DNA of 49,803 nucleotides from Mesostigma viride (taxonomy: Eukaryota; Streptophyta; Mesostigmatophyceae; Mesostigmatales; Mesostigmataceae). Below are positions 33,901-42,046 of the stretch, in pieces. The notes beneath the pieces are model-generated. The model was not told the DNA's origin, searched no databases, and worked only from the letters and a program-made list of their open reading frames with translations. Position 1 is the stretch's first letter. Every line of letters begins with the position of its first letter. Position numbers and translations under genes: made by a program. The stretch is taken from the NCBI GenBank assembly GCA_009746045.1, contig RPFO01000969.1, positions 1 to 49,803 on the forward strand. The letters run 5' to 3'.

Positions 33901-34496
33901 ATGAGGTGCTTGAGGATGAGAAGCCTCGAGTCATAGCCCGGTTGGTGGAGAGTACCCCTGATCTGATTTTGTCTGGGATTGACTTTGCCCAGCCTATCAC
34001 CTTGGAGATCTTTGTTGACAGTTCCATGGATGCTCGCCAGGTTACCAAGGTCAGGGGGAGATCTGCTGCTCTGTTTGCTTTTTATCAGAGCAGGGCAAGT
34101 TTGTTCAGCTGGTACAGCAGACTGCAGAAGAGGGTCTGTATCAGTTCAGATGTGGCAGAATGCAGGGCCATATGCGAGGGGATCCAGTCCAGCCTGTACA
34201 TAAAGGAGTTAATGCTGGAGCTGGCTTCAGTTACCCCTTGGACCTTGCAGATGGAGACGTTGTTGCTAACAGACAGCATGGGTATGGTCCAGTTTGTTCA
34301 CAAGCAGCTGGCCAGGAGCCGGGACCTGGATTATTTGTTGCTGAAGGAGTTGGCCAGTTTGGTTGACTTGAAGCATATCCCTGGCGAGGAGAACCCTGCT
34401 GATGCATTGACAAAGCTGCCACACAAGGCCCCAGCCCAGTACAATGTACTGAGGAAGCTCATGAATGCTGACTGTCAAGTCGGTCTATCTGTCTAA
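30939..34496 (+). CDS. copia-2 Pol: integrase, retropepsin, RT, RNase H
   Basis: Same frame as the zinc knuckle, separated only by the TGA at 30903, so readthrough could produce Gag-Pol; the formal start is at 30939. Integrase: His/Cys finger (LHTMFGH...CQQVAQACKC, residues about 128-165), then Asp in VQVDIQ (~188), Asp in CDIQFE (~241) and Glu in VVERAIQE (~271). The D-x-E spacing is about 29 rather than 35. Retropepsin-like: MEIDTNAQVSVM (~518; DTN in place of DTG) to GPVILGQNFLG (~585). RT: LLDFKRAFLKSD (~786) and LHGDDLHLL (~881; HGDD where copia has YVDD). RNase H: FVDSSMDA (~1025), DVAECRAICEG, LLLTDSMGM, NPADALTK (~1152). Long and uninterrupted, so likely active or very recently active. 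Confidence 0.9.
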   Translation: MPPGVCNEAASDSSEGQPHALVKEPIGHDGASLVTTESMPAVAAVVTRQRARHGGAEPEVGPGDVDPGGSQKHSDRAGLAQDGQDEDRAGDSLTGTTLVPPVHKGSVHTLSANNDNKRFSLLYDIASRLHTMFGHAAQSLQVARRLGGSELYSICQQVAQACKCRLVARKPKQSHARTPILQPGHVQVDIQRIRGLKLLVAVDRYTKYKTLEILPDMEKPTLIAALKLTRSRYPGLELLQCDIQFECCENLPEFPELLITPRESHGQQGVVERAIQEIKTVLLVERIPRTSSAIVTSAWLRSVEDRLNLRTPMFFGDIAINPLMLHTRMLPADAEQAWKEKLEAKFLKLRQKDKGWSVLEPNVGQQVVVWKEPSFPGKRGSWHDGVVTRVEAAGHKCWVAIDGSQAVHRLSWSKIRPRGGNQGDLFQVPAGVQGGGDVELPDQGATAVSSPQGDPGPAPGVPSHTVVGQAGGQAAPPERPDTRPRGVRLSDIVQALQRAKKEPKVSKLVQLDEPEVAAMEIDTNAQVSVMGPQHTGELLVGEPSCPWVSDFSGRTHLRVLGEVTAPVMGVDVTFLVLEDYDGPVILGQNFLGNPGISIRATALRRDGWGMIPLENFRTTFPVRCRAKPVKGVKWDEGEVPPAASLVIPAVLHPSSIGITHRSLAAHSPLTYDQLVQEMSSPTLFEAWKLAFSKALEEWLQFECAAPTDRRPPASRKLALRFVLKRKVVDEVSVPHVRPVLNEYHGTGSLPGEELYTPGMLHDTWRILLCLYVGLLNRGAAMSSVLLDFKRAFLKSDPEVARRVWKQDEPYCVEVPAIWKLELHQQFLVILKGLEGLRSSPIIWRLTLQEALISECGLRVSSVDPCLLLAQWEGLPVYASLHGDDLHLLAPTTWLKKFIPVISGKFSLGKELWQEPNKPVVFCGMQATLFRRDGEWSIRLQAGGDYKQTIVKALPEKITQAAGPELRGMWAWFASICGPSLMVHSRMPDEVLEDEKPRVIARLVESTPDLILSGIDFAQPITLEIFVDSSMDARQVTKVRGRSAALFAFYQSRASLFSWYSRLQKRVCISSDVAECRAICEGIQSSLYIKELMLELASVTPWTLQMETLLLTDSMGMVQFVHKQLARSRDLDYLLLKELASLVDLKHIPGEENPADALTKLPHKAPAQYNVLRKLMNADCQVGLSV

Positions 34497-35244
34497 AAGC
34501 TGAGAGCTGGGTGCTTAAGTCTCTGGATATCAGGCTGGGAGCTTGATTGTACATAATCCTGAGCACACCTTGAGGGGTGAGACATGTCTCTGGTGTGGGA
34601 ATGTCTGACATTGTCTCTGATGGAGAGATGTCTATCTGGGGTTTTCATCTCAGTCTGAGGTTTCCCCAGATCTGTGGTTTGTGGGCGGGGTTCGATTCCC
34701 TGGTGCCGTCTTAAGGCGGAGTTTCACGGACTGGCTGACCCATCCACCATGCTGGTGAGGTGGCGACAGGTCCCCTGATTTTCCACGGTTGGAACGAGTA
34801 TGGGAGCTTGTGTTTTGCATGTGCTTCGCGTAGATGTTGTGTCTGGTTCGATAAGGGGCAGCAGACCGGCGCCGACTCCCGTCTGGGGGTCAGCAATGTT
34901 TTCTGATGAGCTGTTGTGGGTGATCTGTGGGGTTTCGCCTAAGGTCCTGAAGGTTGTACATACTTCTCAAGTTCTTAACTGAACACCTATGGGCTGCCAC
35001 AGTTGGCCAACCTCTTGTACATGGGTAACACAACGAGCCTCCCGTGAAGGGATAGGGACTCATTGTAATTTGTTTGTGCTCCTGAGCCAGTATGGGTGCT
35101 ATGTACATATAATAAGGAATCCAAGCTGACTGTCATGCCCAGCGGGTTGTGACTTGTAGTCTGGGGAGGATATCCAGTACCCATTGTGTGTGTTTGTATG
35201 TAGACTTGTGTGAGCTGCTACAGCTCAAGAAAAGAAAGGATTGG
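34497..35244 (+). other. copia-2 3' untranslated region and polypurine tract
   Basis: About 750 bp between pol and the 3' LTR with no credible ORF. It ends in a purine-rich stretch (CAAGAAAAGAAAGGATTGG, about 35226-35244) that would serve as the polypurine tract. Confidence 0.7.
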
Positions 35245-35941
35245 AGTTAACGCCAAGCGCATTGGCGTGATCCTGATTCGGCATATCTCTGCGATTCCAG
35301 CGGCACCGGAACGAGTTCATTCCGACAAGTATCAAGAAAGTTATGGCGTTCCGACTTCCCGGTCGCGCGCGAGCGCGAGCCGGCTGTTCTTCTAAGTCGG
35401 ACGTGAATATTTGCCGACGACATATGGGGTCGACAGTAATTCCTGGGCTGACAGGAATTAGGTGCTGTACCTACGACGGTATTGGATTAATACGTCGTAC
35501 GCAGGAAATAGGAACCTTAACCTGTGGTCTGTTGGTACCGCAGGCTTAGTCCTGGACTTCTAGGTGCAGATGCAATAGTCACTGTGGACTGTGCTCTGTG
35601 GTCACTGTGCCTGTATGGCAGACCTACTGTATAGGAGCTGGGCGCTGTACAGGTAGTGAATACTGTACCGGGGGTGTTATTACTGAGCAGGCCTCCTAGG
35701 CTGCTCAGGACTAGCAAGCACAGTGCACAAGTATATAAACAATAGGCCAGTGCCAAATGGGCATCTCTTGCGAGCCCGCCTCACGTGTTGTGCCTTGACT
35801 TGGCAAGCGCGTGTACAAGCCTCAAGTGTGTGAGCGCTGTAAACATTATCCGATTTAACAAAGCTCCGTTTCCAACCATATTCACACATTGCTGCATTGC
35901 AACCATATCCTTCACATTGCGTGTGCGAAGAAAGCTTAACT
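35245..35941 (+). repeat. copia-2 3' LTR
   Basis: Matches the 5' LTR with about three substitutions (for example GCGCATTGG against GCGCGTTGG) and a small difference just before the terminal TTAACT. TATA box at 35732-35739. Followed by the TSD GGCGG. Confidence 0.93.
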
Positions 35942-36881
35942 GGCGGGACCACAACGACCAGGCGTAACTTCTTCGAGTTCCCCGAGGTAATTAAGTGTAC
36001 AGTCCTTGTTCAGGGAATAGTTACGCCGGCCGTCGTTTCTAGGGCGTTCTTGGAGTCCTGGCGATCAGGAGTGCTTAATAAAACACAACTAGCTCGATGG
36101 TCTCGTAACTTCAACTTTCCCTTGTGCAAATCTTGTCTTCGACGCGCAGGTGCTTCCTTACAGCCCAGGGCGCGGCAAAATCAAAGGAGTGAAGAAGGCG
36201 CACTGGTGGCGCATGGACAAGTCGAATGTGACGCGCTTAATGCTGCGCCAGTATTCCTGCTATTGTGGCGGTGCGTGCGCCGAGGAAAGGTGGTGGGATT
36301 GTCGAAAGGAGTGGACCGACATGGACGGCTGGAATGTGGGAGGTGCTCGGATGAAGCTCCACAAACTGGGGGAGCCAGTGCAAAGGAACCCAAACGGACA
36401 AGGGGGGCACGCTGGGACGCGACTGAACAGACTACAGGCAGAGAGGACGATGATGGGAAGGAGACTGAAGTTGCGAGACATTTTTGCCGTCGAGTCCTAC
36501 TCTGGTGATGAGTCCCACGATCCAGATCATCCATATTGGCTAGCGGAAGTCTTGCAGGAGCCTTATCAGGTGGCCGCTACTTTCGTGAGGCGAGTGGCCG
36601 ACAGAAACGGCAAGGTCGATAGGGAGTTGTTCCGTAAGGGACAATGGGTGGTGGGGGTGCGCTACTGGGACAGATTTCCGGGTATGGCGACGATGTTCAA
36701 AATGGACGCCGATGCCCAACCTGAACAGCCAAACTTGGTCAATTGCTACCTGTGCATGGACGCGGGGTTCGAACACACCATTGTTGTCAACCCAGCTAAC
36801 AATCGCCAGGCCATCTTGACCATTCCGACAGACGTCGAGAAACGGCTCACGAACTTGGCCAAGAAGAGACCTGTTCAGTAG
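35942..36881 (+). pseudogene. DDE-transposase-like gene, 3' part, beyond copia-2
   Basis: Continues the gene broken at 27908. The exon end encodes TTTTRRNFFEFPE. An intron spans 35987-36149 and a last exon spans 36150-36881, stop at 36879-36881. Phases agree (GAG/GTAATT donor, GACGCGCAG/GTG acceptor, both phase 0). The C-terminal 243 residues include a Trp/Cys-rich start (HWWRMD, QYSCYCGGACAEERWW) and a block HPYWLAEVLQEPYQ...GQWVVGVRYWDRF, which looks like a small beta-rich module found at the end of related transposase-like proteins. Without the promoter-proximal half it cannot make the full protein; transcription from the copia-2 3' LTR into it is possible. Confidence 0.65.
35987..36149 (+). 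other. intron in the 3' part of the DDE-like gene
   Basis: 163 bp, donor GAG/GTAATTAAG, acceptor CTTCGACGCGCAG. It contains GTTACGCCGGCCGTCGTT at 36020-36037, the same core as the tandem array at 24793-25345. Confidence 0.7.
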
Positions 36882-37413
36882 GCCAGCTCGCCCGGGCTTG
36901 GTTGGACGAGGTGGACAGCCTTGAGAGCACGTGCTTCGTTGTGAGCACTTGCCTTTCAGCCGTGATTTGCAAACGAGTTCCTTGTCCTGAATTGTAAAGC
37001 TCGATTCATGCTCTTTTAAGGAAGTGTATAATATTATCCAGATCATGTATATATTTAGATCTAGACCTGAGTTCAAATAACATTTCTTAGAGGGCTGAGA
37101 TGCGCGAGGTCCAGCATACATGTATATATCCATGGAGACATGTTACAAACTCAAATGTTTCATTGTACGTACCACGAGCTCGTCGACGGGGGTATCCCAT
37201 GTAATGTATGATTTATGAATTAATTAATCGCTTAATTGTACAATGTAAATGGATCATGAACTTGTCAAGTGGCCTAATTTGGTTTATTTGGTTCATCATT
37301 TATTGATCTCAATCATTCTTAATTGAATCTCGAGCAATAGCAATCGTGAAGCAGATCCTAATCATGTGATTCGCATAACATTTGAGAATAGGCAACAAGT
37401 GCTACTTTGAGGA
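36882..37413. other. gene-free AT-rich 3' flank
   Basis: AT-rich sequence after the DDE-like gene, with no ORF or RNA gene visible. It probably holds the 3' untranslated region of that gene (TTCAAATAACATT near 37072 is a possible polyadenylation region). Confidence 0.5.
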
Positions 37414-37677
37414 ATGCGGGGTTGGTCAGGTTATTATAGAGCTAGAGCTACAAACGGCACATATATTGCAAACTTAAAACTTTGCGCTCCAGGCATGGAA
37501 TTTCAAAAGTACCAAAATTGGAGCAGTAGATGTTGGGGACGCCCTGCTCTTCCGCTCCAGTGCATGGTCCTTGGCAACCAAAGGCAAGCCTACATTGATA
37601 TGAGCAAGGAGCTTGACGCGTGGCTAACCGCTCTTGTACGCAACCAGCAAGCCCCGGAGGGGCTGCCACCGGCTTAA
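37414..37677 (+). CDS. hypothetical short ORF, doubtful
   Basis: Frame starting MRGWSGYYRARATNG and ending APEGLPPA; not recognised. From about 37510 another frame reads KIGAVDVGDALLFRSSAWSLA, which looks more protein-like, so this may be an exon remnant or a frameshifted ORF. There is no promoter or splice evidence. Confidence 0.2.
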   Translation: MRGWSGYYRARATNGTYIANLKLCAPGMEFQKYQNWSSRCWGRPALPLQCMVLGNQRQAYIDMSKELDAWLTALVRNQQAPEGLPPA

Positions 37678-37682
37678 ACTTT

Positions 37683-38210
37683 CGGGGACGCTCCGCAGCG
37701 CCACCCCTACGGATCTTTAAGCCTGGGCTTTATTCGCCTACGGTTGGGACAGTGTTTATTCGTGTTTATATATTTTGGGAGAACTGTTTTTTCATATGTT
37801 ACAATAGATGACAAGTGGCTGGGAACATTGTTAGCCTCGGTAGTGACAAATTTTAGTATATTTCCCGCGTCGAAATGGCGAGTATTTTATTTAATTTGTA
37901 CAATAATTTATTCGAATTACAAATTTATAATTTGGTTTGACCTAAAAATCATGTCGTCACTCAAATATGTAGTTGCTCGGTAGGACTTTCCGTCCTTTGT
38001 TTTCTGCAAATTGGTTCGTACTAATTTCGAATGTCACAACAATGTTACTGTACTAAGGCCTCTTTGGTAGATGTCTTAAATCACAAATTCGCTCCGGAAG
38101 TGCCAAAGTACCTTGCTTGTAACCGGACTAGTTACGAATTGTGATTGGAAGGTTGTCCCCTACAACCACAAGGAATAGAGGGGACGCTCCGCAGCGCCAC
38201 CCATACGACA
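37683..38210. repeat. direct-repeat pair flanking ~500 bp
   Basis: GGGGACGCTCCGCAGCGCCACCC occurs at about 37683 and again at about 38179, followed in both by TACG and a GGGCTTT segment about 30 bp later. Between them the DNA is AT-rich and without a credible gene. They could be terminal direct repeats of a small element or shared 5' leaders of two related ORFs. Confidence 0.55.
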
Positions 38211-38276
38211 GTCCGGACCGGGCTTTGCTGAAATAATTTTCTCACTCGCAACTTAGCCATCAAATTCACTTTTACG

Positions 38277-38749
38277 ATGGAGCGTGCCAATTTTTTTGGT
38301 TCGCAGCATACATATGTGCATGTCGATAAAAAGGAGCATGCGGCCAACATGTTTGTTGAAATCGACTCCCCCCCCCACGACTTCCCACGCTCCCTGCGGG
38401 GACCGTTTGGAGGTTGGGGTTCAGGTGTCATTGCGTTCGGAAACGGGATGATCGACCTGATGCCCCCAGATTCAGATTTGGCGCCTGCCCCCCGTGTTCC
38501 GGGTAAGGCCAGGGTGGTGCAATGCCTCCAGAAGGAGGGCACGGAAATTTCGCCCTATGTCTCGACTGTGCGCCTCCGGGCTGAGGCCCAGCATGAGTTC
38601 TTGAATGCGGCGGAAATAGGTGGGGCCGTATGGGCCCCCAAACAATTTTCCAACGAGCCTCCAAATTTCGGGGGGACTTGTACAAGGGAGCGTACAAGTT
38701 TCGTGACATTGAGATCGATGGATGGGGGTCGTTTCTCCAGGAAAAGTGA
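38277..38749 (+). CDS. hypothetical protein, probably frameshifted
   Basis: Starts MERANFFGSQHTYVHVDKKEHAANMFVE and is not recognised. The formal frame runs to 38786, but after about 38640 the -1 frame looks coding instead: it reads SKFRGDLYKGAYKFRDIEID and ends GWGSFLQEK-stop at 38749. A single missing base around 38560-38640 would join the two. The predicted protein is about 155 residues, soluble, with a Pro/Gly-rich centre (GPFGGWGSGVIAFGNGMIDL). It lies about 70 bp downstream of one copy of the GGGGACGCTCCGC repeat. Confidence 0.4.
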
Positions 38750-39034
38750 ATGCCGGTCCCATTTGGCAAATATAATCGATGATTAATTCCATGCAACATT
38801 TTGCGTTGGTCAAATGTGTAAATTTGCATTATTAATCGATTCAATAAAATTATGGGGGTGGGTATACCCACCATTTGATGGTTGAAAGTACTACTAGCTT
38901 CGTCGATTAACTCTTCTCAACATGGTCCTCTAGTCGACTAGGAATGTACCAATCCATCAGGGTATCGAGAAACTTGTTATGCCGAAACACTCCGGTCGAA
39001 AATTTCGTGCCACCTGCAGGCAATCAAAAAGCGC

Positions 39035-39187
39035 ACGCGGACCGACGGAAAAGAGTAGTTAGTTACGAAATTAAAAAAACGACAAAAAGTGTCACACGCG
39101 GCCCGGCGGGAAAGAGTAGTTTGTTACGAAGTTAAAAAAACGACGAAAAGTGTCACACTTTTCGGAACATTCGAAGTGGGCCCGGCC
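39035..39187. repeat. 60-bp tandem repeat with a dispersed tail motif
   Basis: Two 60-bp units start at 39035 and 39095 (ACGCGG...AAAGAGTAGTT..TTACGAA...AAAAAGTGTC). The second continues into CACTTTTCGGAACATTCGAA, and this tail recurs near the window end at 49608-49654. Confidence 0.8.
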
Positions 39188-39887
39188 AGCTGTCTCACTA
39201 AATCTAGTTGCATTCAATCCATCTAGCTACTATCTTGTTGTCGCACTTGGAATAGGAGCCAGCATCAACGAAACATCGGCCGGTCTCGCTGAGTGCTCCG
39301 TATGTATGGGCCAAGTGAGGTAACTAGTCTCCTTATGTACATGCCAGGGGCCCTGTGGGACTGTGTGGGATGTCCATCCTTCCATGAGGCCAACATCATC
39401 GGAAACCTGCGGCAGCACTAGGCACCCGGCACGGGATAAACAGTCCCAGCGATTCCTAGAACCGTAACAAGCTCTGACCTGACTCTGGTACTAGCCAGGG
39501 GCATGACTCGTCCCAAATCTAAAAGAGATCCACCCCACACATCAACACAGGGAAATATATCACAGCACCCCGTATCCATGGGAACACAAGCCTGAACCAA
39601 CCTAGGCTTGGCAGGATGACGTCCATGAGACGACCAGCACAGGCCTGAAATCGAGAAGATCCGGACCACACAAGCTTGAGCCTGCCATGGTCTCGTCATA
39701 TGTTTGCCTGCCACTGTTTGTCAGATCATATGACTCCATTCCCGACGCGGAAAATGTGCAGACCCTCTCTCCAGATGTCCTCTCCCCCCCCCCCTCCCTC
39801 TCGTGACTGGATTCCAGATGACAAAGACAAGATACAACATCGCAAGGTCGGTTGTCTCCCTCGACATCCTCCCAAACTGTATACCTA
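39188..39887. other. no supported gene
   Basis: Mixed-composition sequence with short overlapping frames on both strands, none with recognisable protein features. A pyrimidine-rich run lies at about 39780-39803. Confidence 0.4.
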
Positions 39888-40457
39888 TCACATGGCTGCG
39901 CCGCCCCCCCCCGGCGATGCCACCCCAACGAGCTCCCTCCCGGCTGCTAGCGCTGCCACCCCCGCCGAGAGCGCCCCTGTGGACAGCGACAGCGCGCCCA
40001 AGGTGGCCTTGTCCCTGGGATCCCTGCCCTCCTCGGCGTGCCGCCGGTCCTGTTCCGCGGACGCCAGCACGAGCGTCTCCAACGAAACCCCATCGGTGTC
40101 GATCAGCTTCGCCAGCTCAGCGTCGCTGAACTCGTGGATCTTGACGCGGATGGCCGCCGCCGCATAGGCGCGCTCCTCAGGCATGGTACGGGTGACGGTG
40201 ATCAGCGCCGAGGGGGGGAGTCTGCTAATCATGGCCTGCTTCTGGCATTCGCCCTCGGGGGGCTGGGGTGGGGGGGCTTGCGGGCTCGGTTCTAATGATA
40301 GCCGCGGTCGTTTCAAGGATGTCTCGGAGGGTGACAGGGAGGCGATGCCTCCGGGTTCGGGGGTTTGGGTTGTGTTCTGGGAGAGGGAGTTGACGGTTGT
40401 CAAAAAAAGCAAGGGAGCAGGAAGAAAAAAAGGATTATTTGAGGGAAAATGTACCAT
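39888..40457 (-). CDS. hypothetical protein
   Basis: Minus-strand ORF of up to 189 aa; not recognised. The more credible part starts at the internal MPEERAYAAAAIRVK and includes KIHEFSDAELAKLIDTDG, with a regular helical, acidic character, before an Ala/Gly-rich C-terminus. The N-terminal Pro/Ser-rich section may be untranslated. A plus-strand frame overlaps it (39676-40167) but is a Pro/Ala/Ser shadow. The next minus-strand ORF ends about 100 bp upstream. Confidence 0.4.
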   Translation of the reverse strand: MVHFPSNNPFFLPAPLLFLTTVNSLSQNTTQTPEPGGIASLSPSETSLKRPRLSLEPSPQAPPPQPPEGECQKQAMISRLPPSALITVTRTMPEERAYAAAAIRVKIHEFSDAELAKLIDTDGVSLETLVLASAEQDRRHAEEGRDPRDKATLGALSLSTGALSAGVAALAAGRELVGVASPGGGGAAM

Positions 40458-40559
40458 TACAACATGGTGACGATAGACCTATGGCACTACCGGCAACGCC
40501 TATACACATATTCCGCCACCCCATACAGAAACTTGACTAAGGCTCGAAGGTCACGATAG

Positions 40560-41249
40560 TCATCGAGCTATCTTGGGAAAAGCCGAAATGCAAAATCGAA
40601 ATCTACTTTGCATGCTCCATACCAGGCGTTGCTGTTTTGTCGCCGACGTCAAACCGTTTGCAACCAAGGACGCGTGTCTTGAATACGAGCCTTTGACGCC
40701 CAGCGAGTTCAGGGAACCGTTGCTCCACAACGCTTGCTCGCGCAGATTCCCGCCTACTCTTGTCAGCTTATGCTTGGAGCCCGACAGCCCGCTAAAATGC
40801 AGAAGCAGTCGTGTCGTGACCCTGCATATCTCACAATTGCAGGTGTACCCCGCTGGCGTAGGTGGACAAATGTCCGCTTTGTTGCCATCCTTGAACCGGG
40901 CACAAAATGTGGCGCTATGGAGGTCCGTCTTGTCCGTGGCCACACGTTTCCTGCTGAAGAGTGTTTGGTTAAATACCTCTCTAAATCGAGGCACGTGCCC
41001 ATTGCCATCGAGCGAAGCATCGAATCTCTTTTGTAATAAACTAACTAGTTGGGATTCGGAAAAGGCAACAATTGGTACATCCCCGGCCGGCAACGCCGAC
41101 TCCTCGTCGCTGCCACTTCCCGCCTGCTTGTCGGGTTTCGAAAGAGCCGCACTGGGCGAGGATGCTGTCGTTATTGATGTCGAGATGGGGGTTGGAATAA
41201 TTGTAGTGATGGCCGTCGTGGTGACGGTCAATTCGCCCGGCTTGTCCAT
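40560..41249 (-). CDS. hypothetical protein with Cys cluster
   Basis: 229 aa, starting MDKPGELTVTTTAITTI, just downstream of an A/T-rich TTAATTAATATTTTTT-like stretch (minus strand) that could hold the promoter. The first ~60 residues are Thr/Ser-rich. The middle part (SESQLVSLLQKRFDASLDG) looks helical. A CNCEIC cluster near residue 136 may bind metal. A competing plus-strand frame (40573-41271) exists; I prefer the minus strand because its composition is more protein-like. No family is recognised. Confidence 0.4.
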   Translation of the reverse strand: MDKPGELTVTTTAITTIIPTPISTSITTASSPSAALSKPDKQAGSGSDEESALPAGDVPIVAFSESQLVSLLQKRFDASLDGNGHVPRFREVFNQTLFSRKRVATDKTDLHSATFCARFKDGNKADICPPTPAGYTCNCEICRVTTRLLLHFSGLSGSKHKLTRVGGNLREQALWSNGSLNSLGVKGSYSRHASLVANGLTSATKQQRLVWSMQSRFRFCISAFPKIAR

Positions 41250-41419
41250 AGAAAAAAAAATATTAATTTAAACGCTCCCCGGCCCGTTTGCGTGCCTCCA
41301 TTATTTAGTGCGGTCGGGAGTGCGGTCGAGGGCGACCTTCGTCTCGGCAGACTGCCACGAGCAGGACTCGCGCCGCGCCACTATTCCCGCACAACCGCGC
41401 GCAAGGTCAGTTCGATCGC

Positions 41420-41459
41420 GGGACGTCAGGAGTCAGGACGTCAGGACCCACCACGTGTC
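41420..41459 (+). promoter_or_regulatory. ACGT-core / ABRE-like cluster upstream of SMP gene
   Basis: Two GGACGTCAGG words (about 41421 and 41437) and CCACGTGTC (41451-41459), the latter matching the plant abscisic-acid response element ACGTGTC. They lie 0.6 kb upstream of the first identified SMP-gene exon. LEA-type genes are commonly ABA-controlled through such elements; the assignment to this gene is inference. Confidence 0.45.
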
Positions 41460-42046
41460 AAACGTCTTGTCTCTTCGACTGTCTTCGACCCCTGGATGCA
41501 TGCGGGCGGGGTACTCAGGTCGATGGGCTACGTACTTTGGAGTCTTGGACTGACAATTATTACTGACTGAAATGAAGTGATGTGAAAGGGGTACTGTTGT
41601 GATGCAGAAGACGTGCTAATAATTAATTAACAACAAGTAGTGTACGACGTAGACAACATTTCACAAGCAATCACAGTAACTAAGGTTTGATTGTAGACGT
41701 GGATGTCCTACGAATCATACGATCACACCCCGCCCTGCAATTCCGGGAAGTCGGGAAGGGAGAAGGCACGCAAGCCTGGGTGGCGTTGACATTCAATCCG
41801 ATGCAGGCAGGGCAGGCAGGTAGTACACACTGGCATGGAAAATATCTTTGAATGATGGGACACTTACTGGGCAACTAGTACAGGTAGTTCCATTCCGATC
41901 CGCATTCCGCCGATTGCAACGTTGTGGCGCTTCGTGTCGATTTGAGCCAAGGGACGGAGGGGCGTGAGGCTTCGCGTCAACCCCAGGAGGAAAAAGAAGA
42001 TTTTCGCGGAGAAAGGGAGAAGAAGAAAAGAAGGCACAGGTATAAG

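Larger units (their letters stand above)
27909..35941 (+). mobile_element. copia-2: LTR retrotransposon inserted in the DDE-like gene
   Basis: An 8-kb element with LTRs of 696 and 697 bp that end AGTTAAC...TTAACT (short inverted terminal repeat, not TG..CA). It is flanked by the 5-bp TSD GGCGG (27904-27908 and 35942-35946). Pol has the copia order of integrase before RT-RNase H, but with a retropepsin between them. The LTRs differ at about three substitutions plus the last few bases, so the insertion is young. Removing it restores the host reading frame from VGG into TTTTRRNFFEFPE. Confidence 0.95.

Noticed and set aside
40573-41271. 232-aa plus-strand ORF opposite 40560-41249
   Set aside because: Overlaps almost completely with the minus-strand ORF and has less protein-like composition. 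One of the two must be a shadow; I kept the minus-strand one with low confidence.
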